This document shows, in pieces, positions 47,414 through 56,090 of a DNA stretch of 64,000 nucleotides. The stretch is from Nitrospira sp. (lineage in GTDB: Bacteria; Nitrospirota; Nitrospiria; Nitrospirales; Nitrospiraceae). The stretch is taken from positions 3,038,001-3,102,000 of the forward strand of contig JBAOHZ010000009.1 of assembly GCA_037045225.1 (NCBI GenBank). The letters are read 5' to 3'. The stretch's first letter is position 1. Each line of letters starts with the position of its first letter. The notes below the pieces were generated by a model. The model was not told where the DNA came from. It saw only the letters and a program-made list of their open reading frames with translations, and did not search any database. Made by a program: the position numbers and the translations under genes.

Positions 47414-48034
47414 ATGACAAACGGATTGTTGGGTAAAAAGCTGGGAATGACCCAGGTTTATGACGAAAGCGTTTTGGCGCCGGTAACAATCATTGAGGCT
47501 GGACCTTGTCGGGTTGTTTCAGTCAAGACCAAAGAGCGTGATGGTTACGAGGCTGTCCAGTTATCATTCGGCGAAGTCAAGGAGCGTAGTCTGTCGCAGG
47601 GTGAATTGGGGCATTTGAAGAAGCATCAGGCTCCAGCTAGTCGATGGCTGCGCGAGTTTCCGAAAGTCGGGGACGTTACTGTTGGGCAGACCATTAAGGT
47701 CGACATCTTTAAAAAGGGCGATTGGGTCGATGTGGTCGGGGTTTCCAAGGGTAAGGGATTCCAGGGTGTTGTTCGCAGGCATAACTATGCGGGCGGTCCT
47801 GAGACTCATGGATCGATGTTTCATCGCGCGCCAGGCTCTATCGGTGCCAGTTCCTACCCGTCCCGTGTCTGGAAGAATAAGGCCCTGCCAGGGCATATGG
47901 GGGACGAGCGCGTCACGGTTCAGCGTCTGAAAGTGATTGATGCACGTCCAGATGAAAACCTGTTGTTTGTCCGCGGAGCAGTGCCCGGTGGTGTGAATGG
48001 GCTGCTGATTGTGCGGAAGTCGAAGAAGAGTTGA
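47414..48034 (+). CDS. rplC: Ribosomal protein L3
   Basis: A 206-residue 50S assembly protein near the peptidyl-transferase centre. Blocks: GLLGKKLGMTQVYDESVLAP, VVGVSKGKGFQGVVRRHNYA, GSIGASSYPSRVWKNKALPG and MGDERVTVQRLKV. 41 bases after rpsJ; its stop is 3 bases from the rplD start. Confidence 0.99.
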   Translation: MTNGLLGKKLGMTQVYDESVLAPVTIIEAGPCRVVSVKTKERDGYEAVQLSFGEVKERSLSQGELGHLKKHQAPASRWLREFPKVGDVTVGQTIKVDIFKKGDWVDVVGVSKGKGFQGVVRRHNYAGGPETHGSMFHRAPGSIGASSYPSRVWKNKALPGHMGDERVTVQRLKVIDARPDENLLFVRGAVPGGVNGLLIVRKSKKS

Positions 48035-48037
48035 GCT

Positions 48038-48661
48038 ATGCCGATCGTTGATGTGGTGGACTCAAAAAAGAAGAAAGTCGGTACGGTGGACTTGCCGAAC
48101 GAAGTGTTTGGTTGCAAGCCCCACGTGCCTCTCGTGCATGAAGCTGTGGTGATGCAGCGTGCATGCGACCGCCAGGGCACTGCTTCCACCTTGCGTAGAG
48201 GAGAAGTGAGTGGCTCAGGGAAAAAGCCTTGGAAGCAGAAGCATACGGGGCGGGCACGTTCTGGCTCCCTCCGCTCTCCTGTTTGGAGGCATGGGGGCAC
48301 CGTCTTTGGTCCAAAGCCGAGAAGTTATGCCTATGGTATGCCGAGGAAGAAGTATCGTGCTGCCTTGCAAAGTGCACTGTCTTCGAAAGTGCTTGACGGT
48401 AGTGTGCTTGTGGTATCCGACCTAGTCATTGCGGAAGCGAAAACGAAGTTGCTCGCTAGCGCGCTGGCTCAGCTCGGTATCTCTGGCACCGCTCTTCTCG
48501 TTGTCGGTGACGCGAATTCCCATCTCGTGCAGGCTGGTAAGAACTTGTCCGGCGTCACGGTCTTGAGGCCGGAAGAATTGAATGTGTACGACGTCCTTCG
48601 GTGTCACTCTCTGGTGATTCCGCAGAGTGAATTAAGCCGTGTGAAAGAGGTGTGGTCATGA
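48038..48661 (+). CDS. rplD: Ribosomal protein L4
   Basis: A 207-residue 50S protein that in gamma-proteobacteria also represses the S10 operon. The exit-tunnel loop has GSGKKPWKQKHTGRARSGSL and WRHGGTVFGPKPRSYAYGMP. The C-terminal domain ends SRVKEVWS. The next start ATG overlaps its stop. Confidence 0.99.
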   Translation: MPIVDVVDSKKKKVGTVDLPNEVFGCKPHVPLVHEAVVMQRACDRQGTASTLRRGEVSGSGKKPWKQKHTGRARSGSLRSPVWRHGGTVFGPKPRSYAYGMPRKKYRAALQSALSSKVLDGSVLVVSDLVIAEAKTKLLASALAQLGISGTALLVVGDANSHLVQAGKNLSGVTVLRPEELNVYDVLRCHSLVIPQSELSRVKEVWS

Positions 48662-48951
48662 GGGGCGACCTCCATCAGGTACTTATTCAGCCGCTCTTGA
48701 CGGAAAAGATTACCGCACTGCGGGAGCAGGGTAACACCGTCGGTTTTCTGGTTCATCCCGATGCGAATAAGATTCAAATCAGACAGGCCGTCGAAACGCT
48801 TTTGAAGGTCAAGGTGTCCCGCGTCAACGTGGTAAATATTCGTGGCAAGGTAAAGCGCTTGGGTCGCTTTGTCGGCAAGCGGTCAGATTGGAAGAAGGCA
48901 TTTGTCACGTTGAAGGAAGGCGAGAAGCTAGAGCTATTCGAAAGCGTGTAG
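48658..48951 (+). CDS. rplW: Ribosomal protein L23
   Basis: A 97-residue protein at the tunnel exit that docks trigger factor and SRP. Blocks: RGDLHQVLIQPLLTEKITAL, HPDANKIQIRQAVETLLKVK and GKRSDWKKAFVTLKEGEKLE. The ATG at 48658 overlaps the rplD stop (ATGA) and has GAGGTG before it, so I prefer it to the GTG two codons earlier. Confidence 0.97.
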   Translation: MRGDLHQVLIQPLLTEKITALREQGNTVGFLVHPDANKIQIRQAVETLLKVKVSRVNVVNIRGKVKRLGRFVGKRSDWKKAFVTLKEGEKLELFESV

Positions 48952-48984
48952 CCGGTGAGCCTCTCGATAAAGTGAGAAACAGTT

Positions 48985-49812
48985 ATGCCATTAAAAGTCT
49001 ATAAACCAACGACGCCTGGCCGCCGCGGAATGACGGCTATTCAGGGTGAGAAGCTCACCAAGAAGAAGCCTGAAAAGGCACTGACGGGTTTCCATCTCCG
49101 GACCGGTGGGCGTAACAATGATGGCCGACAAACAATTCGTTTCCGTGGGGGCGGGCACAAGCGCCTCTATCGACAGATTGATTTTCGACGGGACAAGGCT
49201 GGTGTTCCCGCGAAAGTGGCCGCGATCGAGTATGATCCGAACCGCTCCGCGCGAATTGCCTTATTGCACTATGCCGATGGCGAAAAGCGCTACATCCTCG
49301 CTCCTGTTGGGCTAGCTATTGGCGATGCGGTTCAGTCTGGTGTGGGTGCTGAGGTACGACCAGGGAATGCGCTCCCGCTGGTGAATATTCCGTTGGGTAC
49401 AACCATTCACAACATCGAATTGAAGCCAGGAAAAGGTGCCCAATTAATTCGCAGTGCCGGTGGGTCTGCCCAGGTCATGGGCCGCGACGGTGCGTATGTG
49501 CAAATTCGCCTGAAGTCCGGTGAGATGCGCAAGGTATTATCCACCTGCATGGCTACGGTCGGGCAGGTTGGCAATGTGGATCATGAGAATGTTGTTGTCG
49601 GAAAGGCGGGTCGCACTCGCTGGAAGGGGAAGCGTCCCCATGTTCGTGGTGTGGTCATGAACCCGGTTGATCACCCCCACGGCGGAGGCGAAGGAAAGTC
49701 CGGTCAGGGCAATCCCCATCCCGTGTCCCCTTGGGGGACACCGGCAAAGGGCTACAAAACCCGTAAGAATAAAGCGACTGATAAATTCATCATCGCACGT
49801 AGGAAGAAGTAG
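48985..49812 (+). CDS. rplB: Ribosomal protein L2
   Basis: A 275-residue protein essential for the peptidyl-transferase centre and subunit joining. Blocks: KPTTPGRRGMTAIQGEKLTK, GRNNDGRQTIRFRGGGHKRL and the highly conserved NPVDHPHGGGEGKSGQGNPH near the C-terminus, containing the functional His. 33 bases after rplW. Confidence 0.99.
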   Translation: MPLKVYKPTTPGRRGMTAIQGEKLTKKKPEKALTGFHLRTGGRNNDGRQTIRFRGGGHKRLYRQIDFRRDKAGVPAKVAAIEYDPNRSARIALLHYADGEKRYILAPVGLAIGDAVQSGVGAEVRPGNALPLVNIPLGTTIHNIELKPGKGAQLIRSAGGSAQVMGRDGAYVQIRLKSGEMRKVLSTCMATVGQVGNVDHENVVVGKAGRTRWKGKRPHVRGVVMNPVDHPHGGGEGKSGQGNPHPVSPWGTPAKGYKTRKNKATDKFIIARRKK

Positions 49813-49823
49813 GGGAGCGGCTC

Positions 49824-50111
49824 ATGCCTCGTTCAATTACAAAGGGTCCATTCGTTGACGATCATCTGATGAAAAAAGTCGAACAGATGAATCAGATGAA
49901 AGACCGCAAACTTATTAAGACTTGGTCGCGTCGTTCGACCGTTGTGCCGGATATGATCGGGCACACGTTTGCGGTGCATAACGGCAAGAAATTCATTCCC
50001 GTTTTTGTGACTGAGAATATGGTCGGCCATAAGCTCGGTGAATTTGCTCCTACGCGCTTTTTTAAAGGCCATGGGCAGGCAAAGACCGAAAAAGCAGTGG
50101 CTCTGAAGTAA
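49824..50111 (+). CDS. rpsS: Ribosomal protein S19
   Basis: A 95-residue 30S head protein. Blocks: PRSITKGPFVDDHLMKKVEQ, RKLIKTWSRRSTVVPDMIGH and GHKLGEFAPTRFFKGHGQAK. 11 bases after rplB, with GGGGAG before the ATG. Confidence 0.99.
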   Translation: MPRSITKGPFVDDHLMKKVEQMNQMKDRKLIKTWSRRSTVVPDMIGHTFAVHNGKKFIPVFVTENMVGHKLGEFAPTRFFKGHGQAKTEKAVALK

Positions 50112-50155
50112 TCGCTGGTTTGCTGAAGGATCGGAAGGTGTGGGTGGGGTCAGCT

Positions 50156-50509
50156 ATGGCAGAAGCAAAAGCAATTTTACGTTTTGTGCGAGTTACGCCT
50201 CGAAAGGCGCGCATTGTCATTGACATGATTCGAGGGCAGCAAGTGCCTATGGCATTAGCGATGCTCCGGCATACCCCGAAGCATGCCGCCCGGGTTATTG
50301 AGAAGCTGCTTCGTTCGGCTGTAGCCAATGCCGAGCAGAAGGAGCTGGGCGACAGCGACGAGATGTGGGTATCTCAGGCCGTTGTGAACTGTGGGCCAAT
50401 TTATAAGCGTTTTCGAGCGCGATCAATGGGACGTGCTAATTCTATCCAGAAGCGCACAAGCCATATCACCATTGCGGTGGCTGCTCCAGGTGCCGCAGCG
50501 AATAGCTAG
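50156..50509 (+). CDS. rplV: Ribosomal protein L22
   Basis: A 117-residue 50S protein lining the exit tunnel. Blocks: AEAKAILRFVRVTPRKARIV and KRFRARSMGRANSIQKRTSH (the tunnel loop). I chose the ATG at 50156, which gives the normal L22 N-terminus; the in-frame TTG at 50120 would add 12 unusual residues. Confidence 0.96.
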   Translation: MAEAKAILRFVRVTPRKARIVIDMIRGQQVPMALAMLRHTPKHAARVIEKLLRSAVANAEQKELGDSDEMWVSQAVVNCGPIYKRFRARSMGRANSIQKRTSHITIAVAAPGAAANS

Positions 50510-50540
50510 GCCTTTACACTTAGACTGAGGGTTATTCTTC

Positions 50541-51209
50541 ATGGGTCAGAAGACACATCCAATTGGGTATCGCATCGGGTATAACTACACGTGGAGTTCC
50601 CGCTGGTACGCGGATAAGGACTACGCCCGGCTCCTTCACCAAGATATTAAGATCCGTAAAATGGTGAAAGCTAAGCTCTATCACGCCGGAGTGGCGAAGG
50701 TAGAAATCGAGCGGTCTGGCGATCAGACCCGGGTGATTATCCATACCGCCCGTCCGGGGATTATCATCGGACGTAAAGGGGCGGAAGTCGACAAGCTCAA
50801 GGCGGCTCTTGAGAAGGAATACTCCGGCCAAGCTTACATAACGGTGAAGGAAATCAAGAAGCCGGAACTTGATGCTCAGCTGGTCAGCGAGAATGTGGCA
50901 ACTCAGTTGGAGAAGCGCGTCGCCTTTCGTCGCGCCATGAAGCGCAGTGTGCAGTCAGCCCTTCGTCTGGGTGCTCAGGGTATTAAAATTATGGTGGCTG
51001 GACGTTTGGGTGGAGCGGAAATTGCCCGTACTGAATGGTATCGTGAGGGTCGTGTACCACTGCATACCTTACGAGCTGAGGTGGATTATGGGTTCGCTGA
51101 GGCTCATACGACAATGGGCCAGATTGGTGTGAAGACCTGGATCTATAAGGGCGAGCTGTTGCCTGCTCTTCAATTAAAGCCAGATTCGGCACTTGGTCGG
51201 CTTGGCTAA
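50541..51209 (+). CDS. rpsC: Ribosomal protein S3
   Basis: A 222-residue 30S protein at the mRNA entry site. The KH domain has the GRKGAEVDKLK loop (IIIGRKGAEVDKLKAALEKE), and the C-terminal domain has GGAEIARTEWYREGRVPLHT. Start GQKTHPIGYRIGYNYTWSSR is typical. 31 bases after rplV. Confidence 0.99.
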   Translation: MGQKTHPIGYRIGYNYTWSSRWYADKDYARLLHQDIKIRKMVKAKLYHAGVAKVEIERSGDQTRVIIHTARPGIIIGRKGAEVDKLKAALEKEYSGQAYITVKEIKKPELDAQLVSENVATQLEKRVAFRRAMKRSVQSALRLGAQGIKIMVAGRLGGAEIARTEWYREGRVPLHTLRAEVDYGFAEAHTTMGQIGVKTWIYKGELLPALQLKPDSALGRLG

Positions 51210-51236
51210 TAGCTTCGATAAGGAAAAGGTGGGTCT

Positions 51237-51653
51237 GTGTTAGCGCCAAAGAAAGTTAAGTTCAGAAAAATGCAGAAGGGCCGAATGCGCGGGAAGGCTT
51301 ACCGTGGGGGAGCTATTACCCTCGGTGAGTTCGGCTTAAAGGCCCTTGAGCCAGGATGGATTACGAGTCGTCAAATTGAAGCCGCCCGTATTGCCATTAC
51401 ACGTTTCGTGAAGCGTGGTGGTCAGGTGTGGACTCGGATTTTCCCCGACAAACCAATCACCAAGAAACCGGCAGAAACACGCATGGGTAAAGGTAAGGGC
51501 AACCCTGAGTATTGGGTGGCCGTAGTCAAGCCTGGTCGAATCATGTACGAAATGGGTGGCGTGGCTCCTGACGTCGCCAAACAGGCCTTGAAGCTGGCTT
51601 CGTACAAGCTTCCGATCGCGACGAAATTTGTTGCCCGTGGTGAATTTCAGTAA
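51237..51653 (+). CDS. rplP: Ribosomal protein L16
   Basis: A 138-residue 50S protein near the A site. It starts MLAPKKVKFRKMQKGRMRGK and has GKGKGNPEYWVAVVKPGRIM. GTG start, 27 bases after rpsC, with AAAAGGTGGG before it. Confidence 0.98.
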   Translation: MLAPKKVKFRKMQKGRMRGKAYRGGAITLGEFGLKALEPGWITSRQIEAARIAITRFVKRGGQVWTRIFPDKPITKKPAETRMGKGKGNPEYWVAVVKPGRIMYEMGGVAPDVAKQALKLASYKLPIATKFVARGEFQ

Positions 51654-51681
51654 CCTGTAGCCCGTGTTGAGTGGTGATGTG

Positions 51682-51903
51682 ATGGATGTGAAGGATCTCA
51701 GCGGTCTCTCGATTGATGAGTTGACCGACAAGGAAAAGCAGCTGCGCCAAGAGCTGTTCAATTTCAGGTTCCAGCTCGGCATTGGAAGGCTTGAAAACCC
51801 GATGCAAGTTCGGAGCACGAAGCGTGACATAGCTCGGCTCAAGACGGTGAGGCGTCAGCTGGAGTTGCTGCAGACACAAACCGACCAATCGGTCGGTAAG
51901 TAA
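51682..51903 (+). CDS. rpmC: Ribosomal protein L29
   Basis: A 73-residue two-helix protein at the tunnel exit. Blocks: LSIDELTDKEKQLRQELFNF, GRLENPMQVRSTKRDIARLK. The ATG at 51682 gives a normal length; an upstream in-frame TTG at 51664 would add six residues, so the start is slightly uncertain. Confidence 0.95.
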   Translation: MDVKDLSGLSIDELTDKEKQLRQELFNFRFQLGIGRLENPMQVRSTKRDIARLKTVRRQLELLQTQTDQSVGK

Positions 51904-51917
51904 GAGAGAAGGGGCGT

Positions 51918-52187
51918 ATGAAGGAAGGCCAACAACATCGACGTGAATGGTATGGCAACGTCGTCAGCAATAAGATGAATAAGACGGTGGTCGTTGCCGT
52001 TGAACGTTCGGTCATTCATCCGATCTACAAAAAAGTGCTTCGTCGAGTGACCAAGCTGAAGGCGCACGATGAGGGGAATGTGTGCAAAGTAGGGGATCGG
52101 GTACAACTGAGTGAAACGCGTCCCATCAGCAAGGATAAGCATTGGCGTGTGGTACGCGTCATGACTAAGGGGCAACCTGAGAAATAA
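51918..52187 (+). CDS. rpsQ: Ribosomal protein S17
   Basis: An 89-residue OB-fold 30S protein. Blocks: WYGNVVSNKMNKTVVVAVER, HPIYKKVLRRVTKLKAHDEG and VGDRVQLSETRPISKDKHWR. 14 bases after rpmC, last gene of the classical S10 operon; rplN follows after 60 bases. Confidence 0.99.
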   Translation: MKEGQQHRREWYGNVVSNKMNKTVVVAVERSVIHPIYKKVLRRVTKLKAHDEGNVCKVGDRVQLSETRPISKDKHWRVVRVMTKGQPEK

Positions 52188-52247
52188 CGACGGAACACAC
52201 TTGAACCGCTGAGGGGTTTAAATCCTTGGCAGTGAGTAGGGCAGGGA

Positions 52248-52616
52248 ATGATTCAGAATTACACATACATGGATGTGGCCGATAATTCCGGCGCGAAGCA
52301 AGTCATGTGTTTTCATGTGCTTGGGGGAACCAGGCGTCGGTACGGATCGTTGGGCGACATCGTGGTCGTAGCCGTCAAGGAAGCGATTCCACAGGCTGGT
52401 GTGAAGAAGGGCGATGTAAGTCGGGCAGTTATCGTGCGGACAACCAAAGAAGTGCGTCGCGATGATGGCTCCTACATTAAGTTCGACCGCAATGCCTGTG
52501 TGTTGATCAACGCGCAAGGGGAGCCTGTTGGTACCCGTATTTTCGGCCCGGTCGCTCGTGAGCTTCGCTGGAAGAAGTTCATGAAGATCATCTCGCTTGC
52601 GCCGGAAGTGTTGTAG
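52248..52616 (+). CDS. rplN: Ribosomal protein L14
   Basis: A 122-residue 50S protein at the subunit interface. Blocks: MIQNYTYMDVADNSGAKQVM, GDIVVVAVKEAIPQAGVKKG and VLINAQGEPVGTRIFGPVAR. First gene of the spc part, with GGGCAGGG before the ATG. Confidence 0.99.
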   Translation: MIQNYTYMDVADNSGAKQVMCFHVLGGTRRRYGSLGDIVVVAVKEAIPQAGVKKGDVSRAVIVRTTKEVRRDDGSYIKFDRNACVLINAQGEPVGTRIFGPVARELRWKKFMKIISLAPEVL

Positions 52617-52642
52617 TTGAAGGAAGAAAGGTTCTGGTAGGG

Positions 52643-52969
52643 ATGGCACGAATTAAAACAAAAATTCGCAAGGGCGACACCGTCGTGGTGGTGACCGGAC
52701 GTGAGCGTGGGAAGTCAGGCAAGGTTTTGTCTGTCGATACGGTCGCCGGCAAGATCCTGGTGGAAAAACTCAATATGATCAAACGTCACACCAAGCCGAA
52801 TCAAAAGCTTCGTCAGGGTGGGATTTTAGAGCGTGAGTCACCACTGGCCATTTCCAATGTGATGTTTTTGTGTCCAGTTACGAAGAAGCCGACTCGGCTG
52901 GGGGTCAAGCGCCAAGATGACGGTCGGCGGGCCAGACTGAGTAAAAAATCCAAAGAAATTGTCGAATAG
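52643..52969 (+). CDS. rplX: Ribosomal protein L24
   Basis: A 108-residue 50S assembly-initiator protein with a KOW motif (RKGDTVVVVTGRERGKSGKV) and the typical NMIKRHTKPNQKLRQGGILE. 26 bases after rplN. Confidence 0.99.
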   Translation: MARIKTKIRKGDTVVVVTGRERGKSGKVLSVDTVAGKILVEKLNMIKRHTKPNQKLRQGGILERESPLAISNVMFLCPVTKKPTRLGVKRQDDGRRARLSKKSKEIVE

Positions 52970-52989
52970 TCGGAACAGGAAAGACGTTC

Positions 52990-53643
52990 ATGGCAAAAGT
53001 AGAGAAGGGTAAGGGCAGTAAGGCGGCGAGTTCAAAGTCGTCAACCAAGAAAGAGGCCGCCGCTCCTGAGATCTCTCAGGATTCAGGCAATGAGCACCAG
53101 TTCTCCCCGAGGCTCAGGGACACTTATCGCGATCAGGTGGTTCCGGCTTTGATGAAGGAGTTTGGTTACGGCAACTTGATGCAAGTTCCTCGGCTCGAAC
53201 GCATCGTCCTGAACGTGGGGATGGGCGAGGCCATTCAAAACGTGAAGTTACTGGAGAGTGCCTCTAATGAGCTTGGCATCATTACCGGGCAAAAGCCGGT
53301 TACTACGCGAGCCAAGAAGGCCATCGCAGGCTTCAAGTTAAGACAGGGAATGCCGATTGGCGCTAAGGTTACCCTTCGCAGCCGGCGGATGTGGGAGTTT
53401 TTGGACCGCTTGATCTCCCTCGCCCTGCCGCGTATTCGAGACTTCCGTGGTGTGTCGCCAAAGGCTTTCGATGGTCGCGGCAATTACACGCTCGGCCTGA
53501 AGGAACAATTGATTTTTCCTGAAATCGAATACGATACCGTCGCCTCGATCCATGGCATGGATATCACGATCGTCACGACCGCCAGAACAAACGATGAGGG
53601 TAAGGCTTTGCTCAAGCATTTAGGGATGCCGTTTCGGGCCTAA
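52990..53643 (+). CDS. rplE: Ribosomal protein L5 with an N-terminal extension
   Basis: A 217-residue 5S-rRNA-binding protein. The L5 core begins near residue 40 (SPRLRDTYRDQVVPALMKEF), with RLERIVLNVGMGEAIQNVKL, KLRQGMPIGAKVTLRSRRMW and the C-terminal GMDITIVTTARTNDEGKALL. L5 is usually near 180 residues; the extra 38 N-terminal residues are Lys/Ser/Ala-rich and acidic at their end, probably disordered. GGAAAGACG before the ATG at 52990; no better internal start is seen. Confidence 0.97.
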   Translation: MAKVEKGKGSKAASSKSSTKKEAAAPEISQDSGNEHQFSPRLRDTYRDQVVPALMKEFGYGNLMQVPRLERIVLNVGMGEAIQNVKLLESASNELGIITGQKPVTTRAKKAIAGFKLRQGMPIGAKVTLRSRRMWEFLDRLISLALPRIRDFRGVSPKAFDGRGNYTLGLKEQLIFPEIEYDTVASIHGMDITIVTTARTNDEGKALLKHLGMPFRA

Positions 53644-53703
53644 TGCGCCCGTAGGTGTCAGTTGGCGTGGCGAGGTAAGCCGCGCACGAGTAAGGGGGAT
53701 CGC

Positions 53704-53889
53704 GTGTCAAGATTAGCACTAAGGAACAAAGCGGCTGCAAAATCGAAATTTGCTTGTCGTGACTACCACCGATGTGGACTCTGTGGTCGTGTTCGTGGAT
53801 TTTTACGTCGCTTTCGGATGTGTCGTATCTGTTTTCGATTTTTGAGCCTCAAGGGTGAGATTCCAGGAGTTCGTAAGTCAAGCTGGTAG
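53704..53889 (+). CDS. rpsN: Ribosomal protein S14, zinc-binding type Z
   Basis: A 61-residue S14 of the short zinc type. It starts SRLALRNKAAAKSKFACRDY, and the CGLC (24-27) and CRIC (40-43) pairs form the zinc site; it ends GEIPGVRKSSW. The GTG at 53704 has AAGGGGG before it and gives the exact family length; the longer open frame from 53662 is spurious. Confidence 0.97.
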   Translation: MSRLALRNKAAAKSKFACRDYHRCGLCGRVRGFLRRFRMCRICFRFLSLKGEIPGVRKSSW

Positions 53890-53934
53890 CCGCTTCATTT
53901 GAAGTGAATTGTTGCCGGCGTAGAAGAGGAATGC

Positions 53935-54330
53935 ATGATTACTGATCCGATTGCTGATCTATTGGTGAGACTAGGGAACGCGGCTCGTCGGCGGCAGGAT
54001 GTGGTGAAGGTCCCCGTTTCAAAGGTGAAACGGCAAATTCTCAACATTCTTGGGAAAGAGGGATTCATTCTCGGTTACGGTGAGATGCAGGAAGAGGGAC
54101 ATCCCTATTTCTCCGTCCAACTTCGGTATGTGGATGAAGCTCGCCCGATGATCACGGGGATGCGACGAATCAGCAAACCAGGGCGGCGTGTGTATGTCGG
54201 TCGGGATGATGTTCCCAAGGTTAGGAATGGTATCGGTGTGGCGGTCATCTCTACTTCGAAAGGTCTTATGACTGACAGTGATTCCAGGCGGTCTGGGTTA
54301 GGCGGAGAAGTTCTTTGTTCTGTCTGGTAG
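53935..54330 (+). CDS. rpsH: Ribosomal protein S8
   Basis: A 131-residue 30S protein that in E. coli also regulates the spc operon. Blocks: ITDPIADLLVRLGNAARRRQ, KVPVSKVKRQILNILGKEGF, RISKPGRRVYVGRDDVPKVR and VISTSKGLMTDSDSRRSGLG. GAGGAATGC before the ATG. Confidence 0.99.
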   Translation: MITDPIADLLVRLGNAARRRQDVVKVPVSKVKRQILNILGKEGFILGYGEMQEEGHPYFSVQLRYVDEARPMITGMRRISKPGRRVYVGRDDVPKVRNGIGVAVISTSKGLMTDSDSRRSGLGGEVLCSVW

Positions 54331-54390
54331 TTAGAGTCGGGTAAGGCGCAGTAATAACCGGAGTCGCTGTAACGTCGTAACGGGGTTCGT

Positions 54391-54927
54391 ATGTCGCGGA
54401 TAGGGCGGAAACCAATTTCAGTGCCAGCTGGTGTGGACATTAAGGTGTCCGGTCACGTTGTCTCAGTCAAGGGCCCGATCGGCAAACTTGATTGGAAATT
54501 AACTGATGGTTTGAGTGTCGCGGTGAAGGATGGGCAGCTGTTGGTCAACCGCTCTGGCGATGCGCGCCAGATTCGTGCGATGCATGGGCTCGTTCGAGCG
54601 GAACTCAGTAACATCATTCAAGGTGTCACGAAGGGGTATGAGAAGGCCCTGGAGATTACGGGTGTCGGCTATAAGGCTCAATTGCAGGGACGAGAAATGA
54701 GCTTTAATGTCGGCTACATCAATCCGGTGACCTATACGGTTCCTGCAGGCATTGATGTAAAGGTCGATAAGCAAACCCTGATTTCCATTAAAGGGGTGGA
54801 TAAGCGTTTAGTCGGTCAGGTGGCGGCGAATATTCGTTCGATTAAGCCGCCTGATGTGTATAAGCAAAAAGGAATTCGATACGCCGGTGAAGTCTTGAGG
54901 AAGAAGGCGGGCAAGACCGGTAAGTAG
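54391..54927 (+). CDS. rplF: Ribosomal protein L6
   Basis: A 178-residue 50S protein near the sarcin-ricin loop. Blocks: SRIGRKPISVPAGVDIKVSG, GYEKALEITGVGYKAQLQGR and IRSIKPPDVYKQKGIRYAGE. 60 bases after rpsH and 9 bases before rplR. Confidence 0.99.
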   Translation: MSRIGRKPISVPAGVDIKVSGHVVSVKGPIGKLDWKLTDGLSVAVKDGQLLVNRSGDARQIRAMHGLVRAELSNIIQGVTKGYEKALEITGVGYKAQLQGREMSFNVGYINPVTYTVPAGIDVKVDKQTLISIKGVDKRLVGQVAANIRSIKPPDVYKQKGIRYAGEVLRKKAGKTGK

Positions 54928-54936
54928 GGACGACTG

Positions 54937-55302
54937 ATGAATATCCAAGAAAAAAATAGAAAATTAGCGCGTCGTAAGAGGCGCGTTCGAAAATCTGTCA
55001 TTGGGACGAGTGATCGGCCACGCCTGAATGTCTTTCGTAGTCGCTCTCATATTTATGCTCAGATTATTGATGACCTCCGCGGTCATACCGTAGCCGCGGC
55101 CTCCACATTGGACGAGGCCTTGCGCAAGTCTGTGAAATCGACGGGAAGCATTGAAGGCGCGAAAGCTGTTGGAAAACTAATTGCCGAACGGGCGAAGGCA
55201 GCCAAGGTCTCGATGGTTGTCTTCGATCGTGGCGGGCGACAGTATCATGGTCGCGTTAAGGCCCTGGCTGATGCGTCGCGTGAAGGCGGCCTGCAGTTTT
55301 AG
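54937..55302 (+). CDS. rplR: Ribosomal protein L18
   Basis: A 121-residue 5S-rRNA-binding protein. Blocks: RLNVFRSRSHIYAQIIDDLR, HTVAAASTLDEALRKSVKST and VVFDRGGRQYHGRVKALADA. The first 20 residues are strongly basic, as usual. Confidence 0.99.
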   Translation: MNIQEKNRKLARRKRRVRKSVIGTSDRPRLNVFRSRSHIYAQIIDDLRGHTVAAASTLDEALRKSVKSTGSIEGAKAVGKLIAERAKAAKVSMVVFDRGGRQYHGRVKALADASREGGLQF

Positions 55303-55377
55303 GTGTCAGATCCGTGCAGATTGCCTAACTTCTGCTCGTGACAAGTCACATGAGACGACTTAAAGGAGAATGACGTT

Positions 55378-55881
55378 GTGCGAGTCAATCCCGAAGAACT
55401 GAGCCTAAAAGACAAAGTAGTATTTATCAACCGTGTCGCCAAAGTAGTAAAGGGCGGAAAGCGTTTCAATTTTTGCGCTTTAGTGGTGGTTGGCGATGGT
55501 CAGGGGTATGTCGGTGTTGGCAAGGGGAAGGCAGCAGAAGTGCCTGTTGCGATTTCCAAGGCCGTCGAGCAAGCCAAGAAACATTTGGTTCGTGTCCCGA
55601 TTAAGGGAGGGACTATTCCGCATGAAGTGCACGGCCTCTTCGGTGCTGAGCACGTCTTGCTGAAGCCTGCTGCTGATGGTACCGGGATCATTGCCGGAGG
55701 CGCTGTTCGGGCTGTTGTTGAACTGGCTGGCGCGCATAACATCATTGCCAAGACCTTGGGTCGTGGTAATCCATTCAACGCTGTCAGAGCGACTCTCCAC
55801 GGCCTTCAGCAATTGTGTGATCCTCAAGAAATGATGAGATTACGACGGAGTGTTGCAACTGAAGCGCAGGTGCAAGTCTAA
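55378..55881 (+). CDS. rpsE: Ribosomal protein S5
   Basis: A 167-residue 30S protein at the mRNA entry. Blocks: LKDKVVFINRVAKVVKGGKR, NFCALVVVGDGQGYVGVGKG and AHNIIAKTLGRGNPFNAVRA. GTG start with AAAGGAG about nine bases before it. Its stop overlaps the rpmD start by one base (TAATG). Confidence 0.98.
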   Translation: MRVNPEELSLKDKVVFINRVAKVVKGGKRFNFCALVVVGDGQGYVGVGKGKAAEVPVAISKAVEQAKKHLVRVPIKGGTIPHEVHGLFGAEHVLLKPAADGTGIIAGGAVRAVVELAGAHNIIAKTLGRGNPFNAVRATLHGLQQLCDPQEMMRLRRSVATEAQVQV

Positions 55882-56090
55882 TGGCTACTGAAAAGAAAAC
55901 CGCAAGTACTCAAGCAAGCCTTCGTATCACCCTGAAGCGGAGTCCGATTGGGACGCCGTATAAGCATCGCTTGGTTCTCAGGGGATTGGGGCTTCGAAAA
56001 CTCAACGCCACGGTGTCACGTCCCGCCAGCGATCAAGTTAAAGGCATGATCGCCAAGGTTGGCTATTTACTGGAAGTGAGTCCCCAATGA
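55881..56090 (+). CDS. rpmD: Ribosomal protein L30
   Basis: A 69-residue 50S protein. The core ASLRITLKRSPIGTPYKHRL, GLRKLNATVSRP and GMIAKVGYLLEV is typical; the first 11 residues are a Lys/Thr-rich tail. Translationally coupled both to rpsE before it and to rplO after it (ATGA). Confidence 0.98.
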   Translation: MATEKKTASTQASLRITLKRSPIGTPYKHRLVLRGLGLRKLNATVSRPASDQVKGMIAKVGYLLEVSPQ

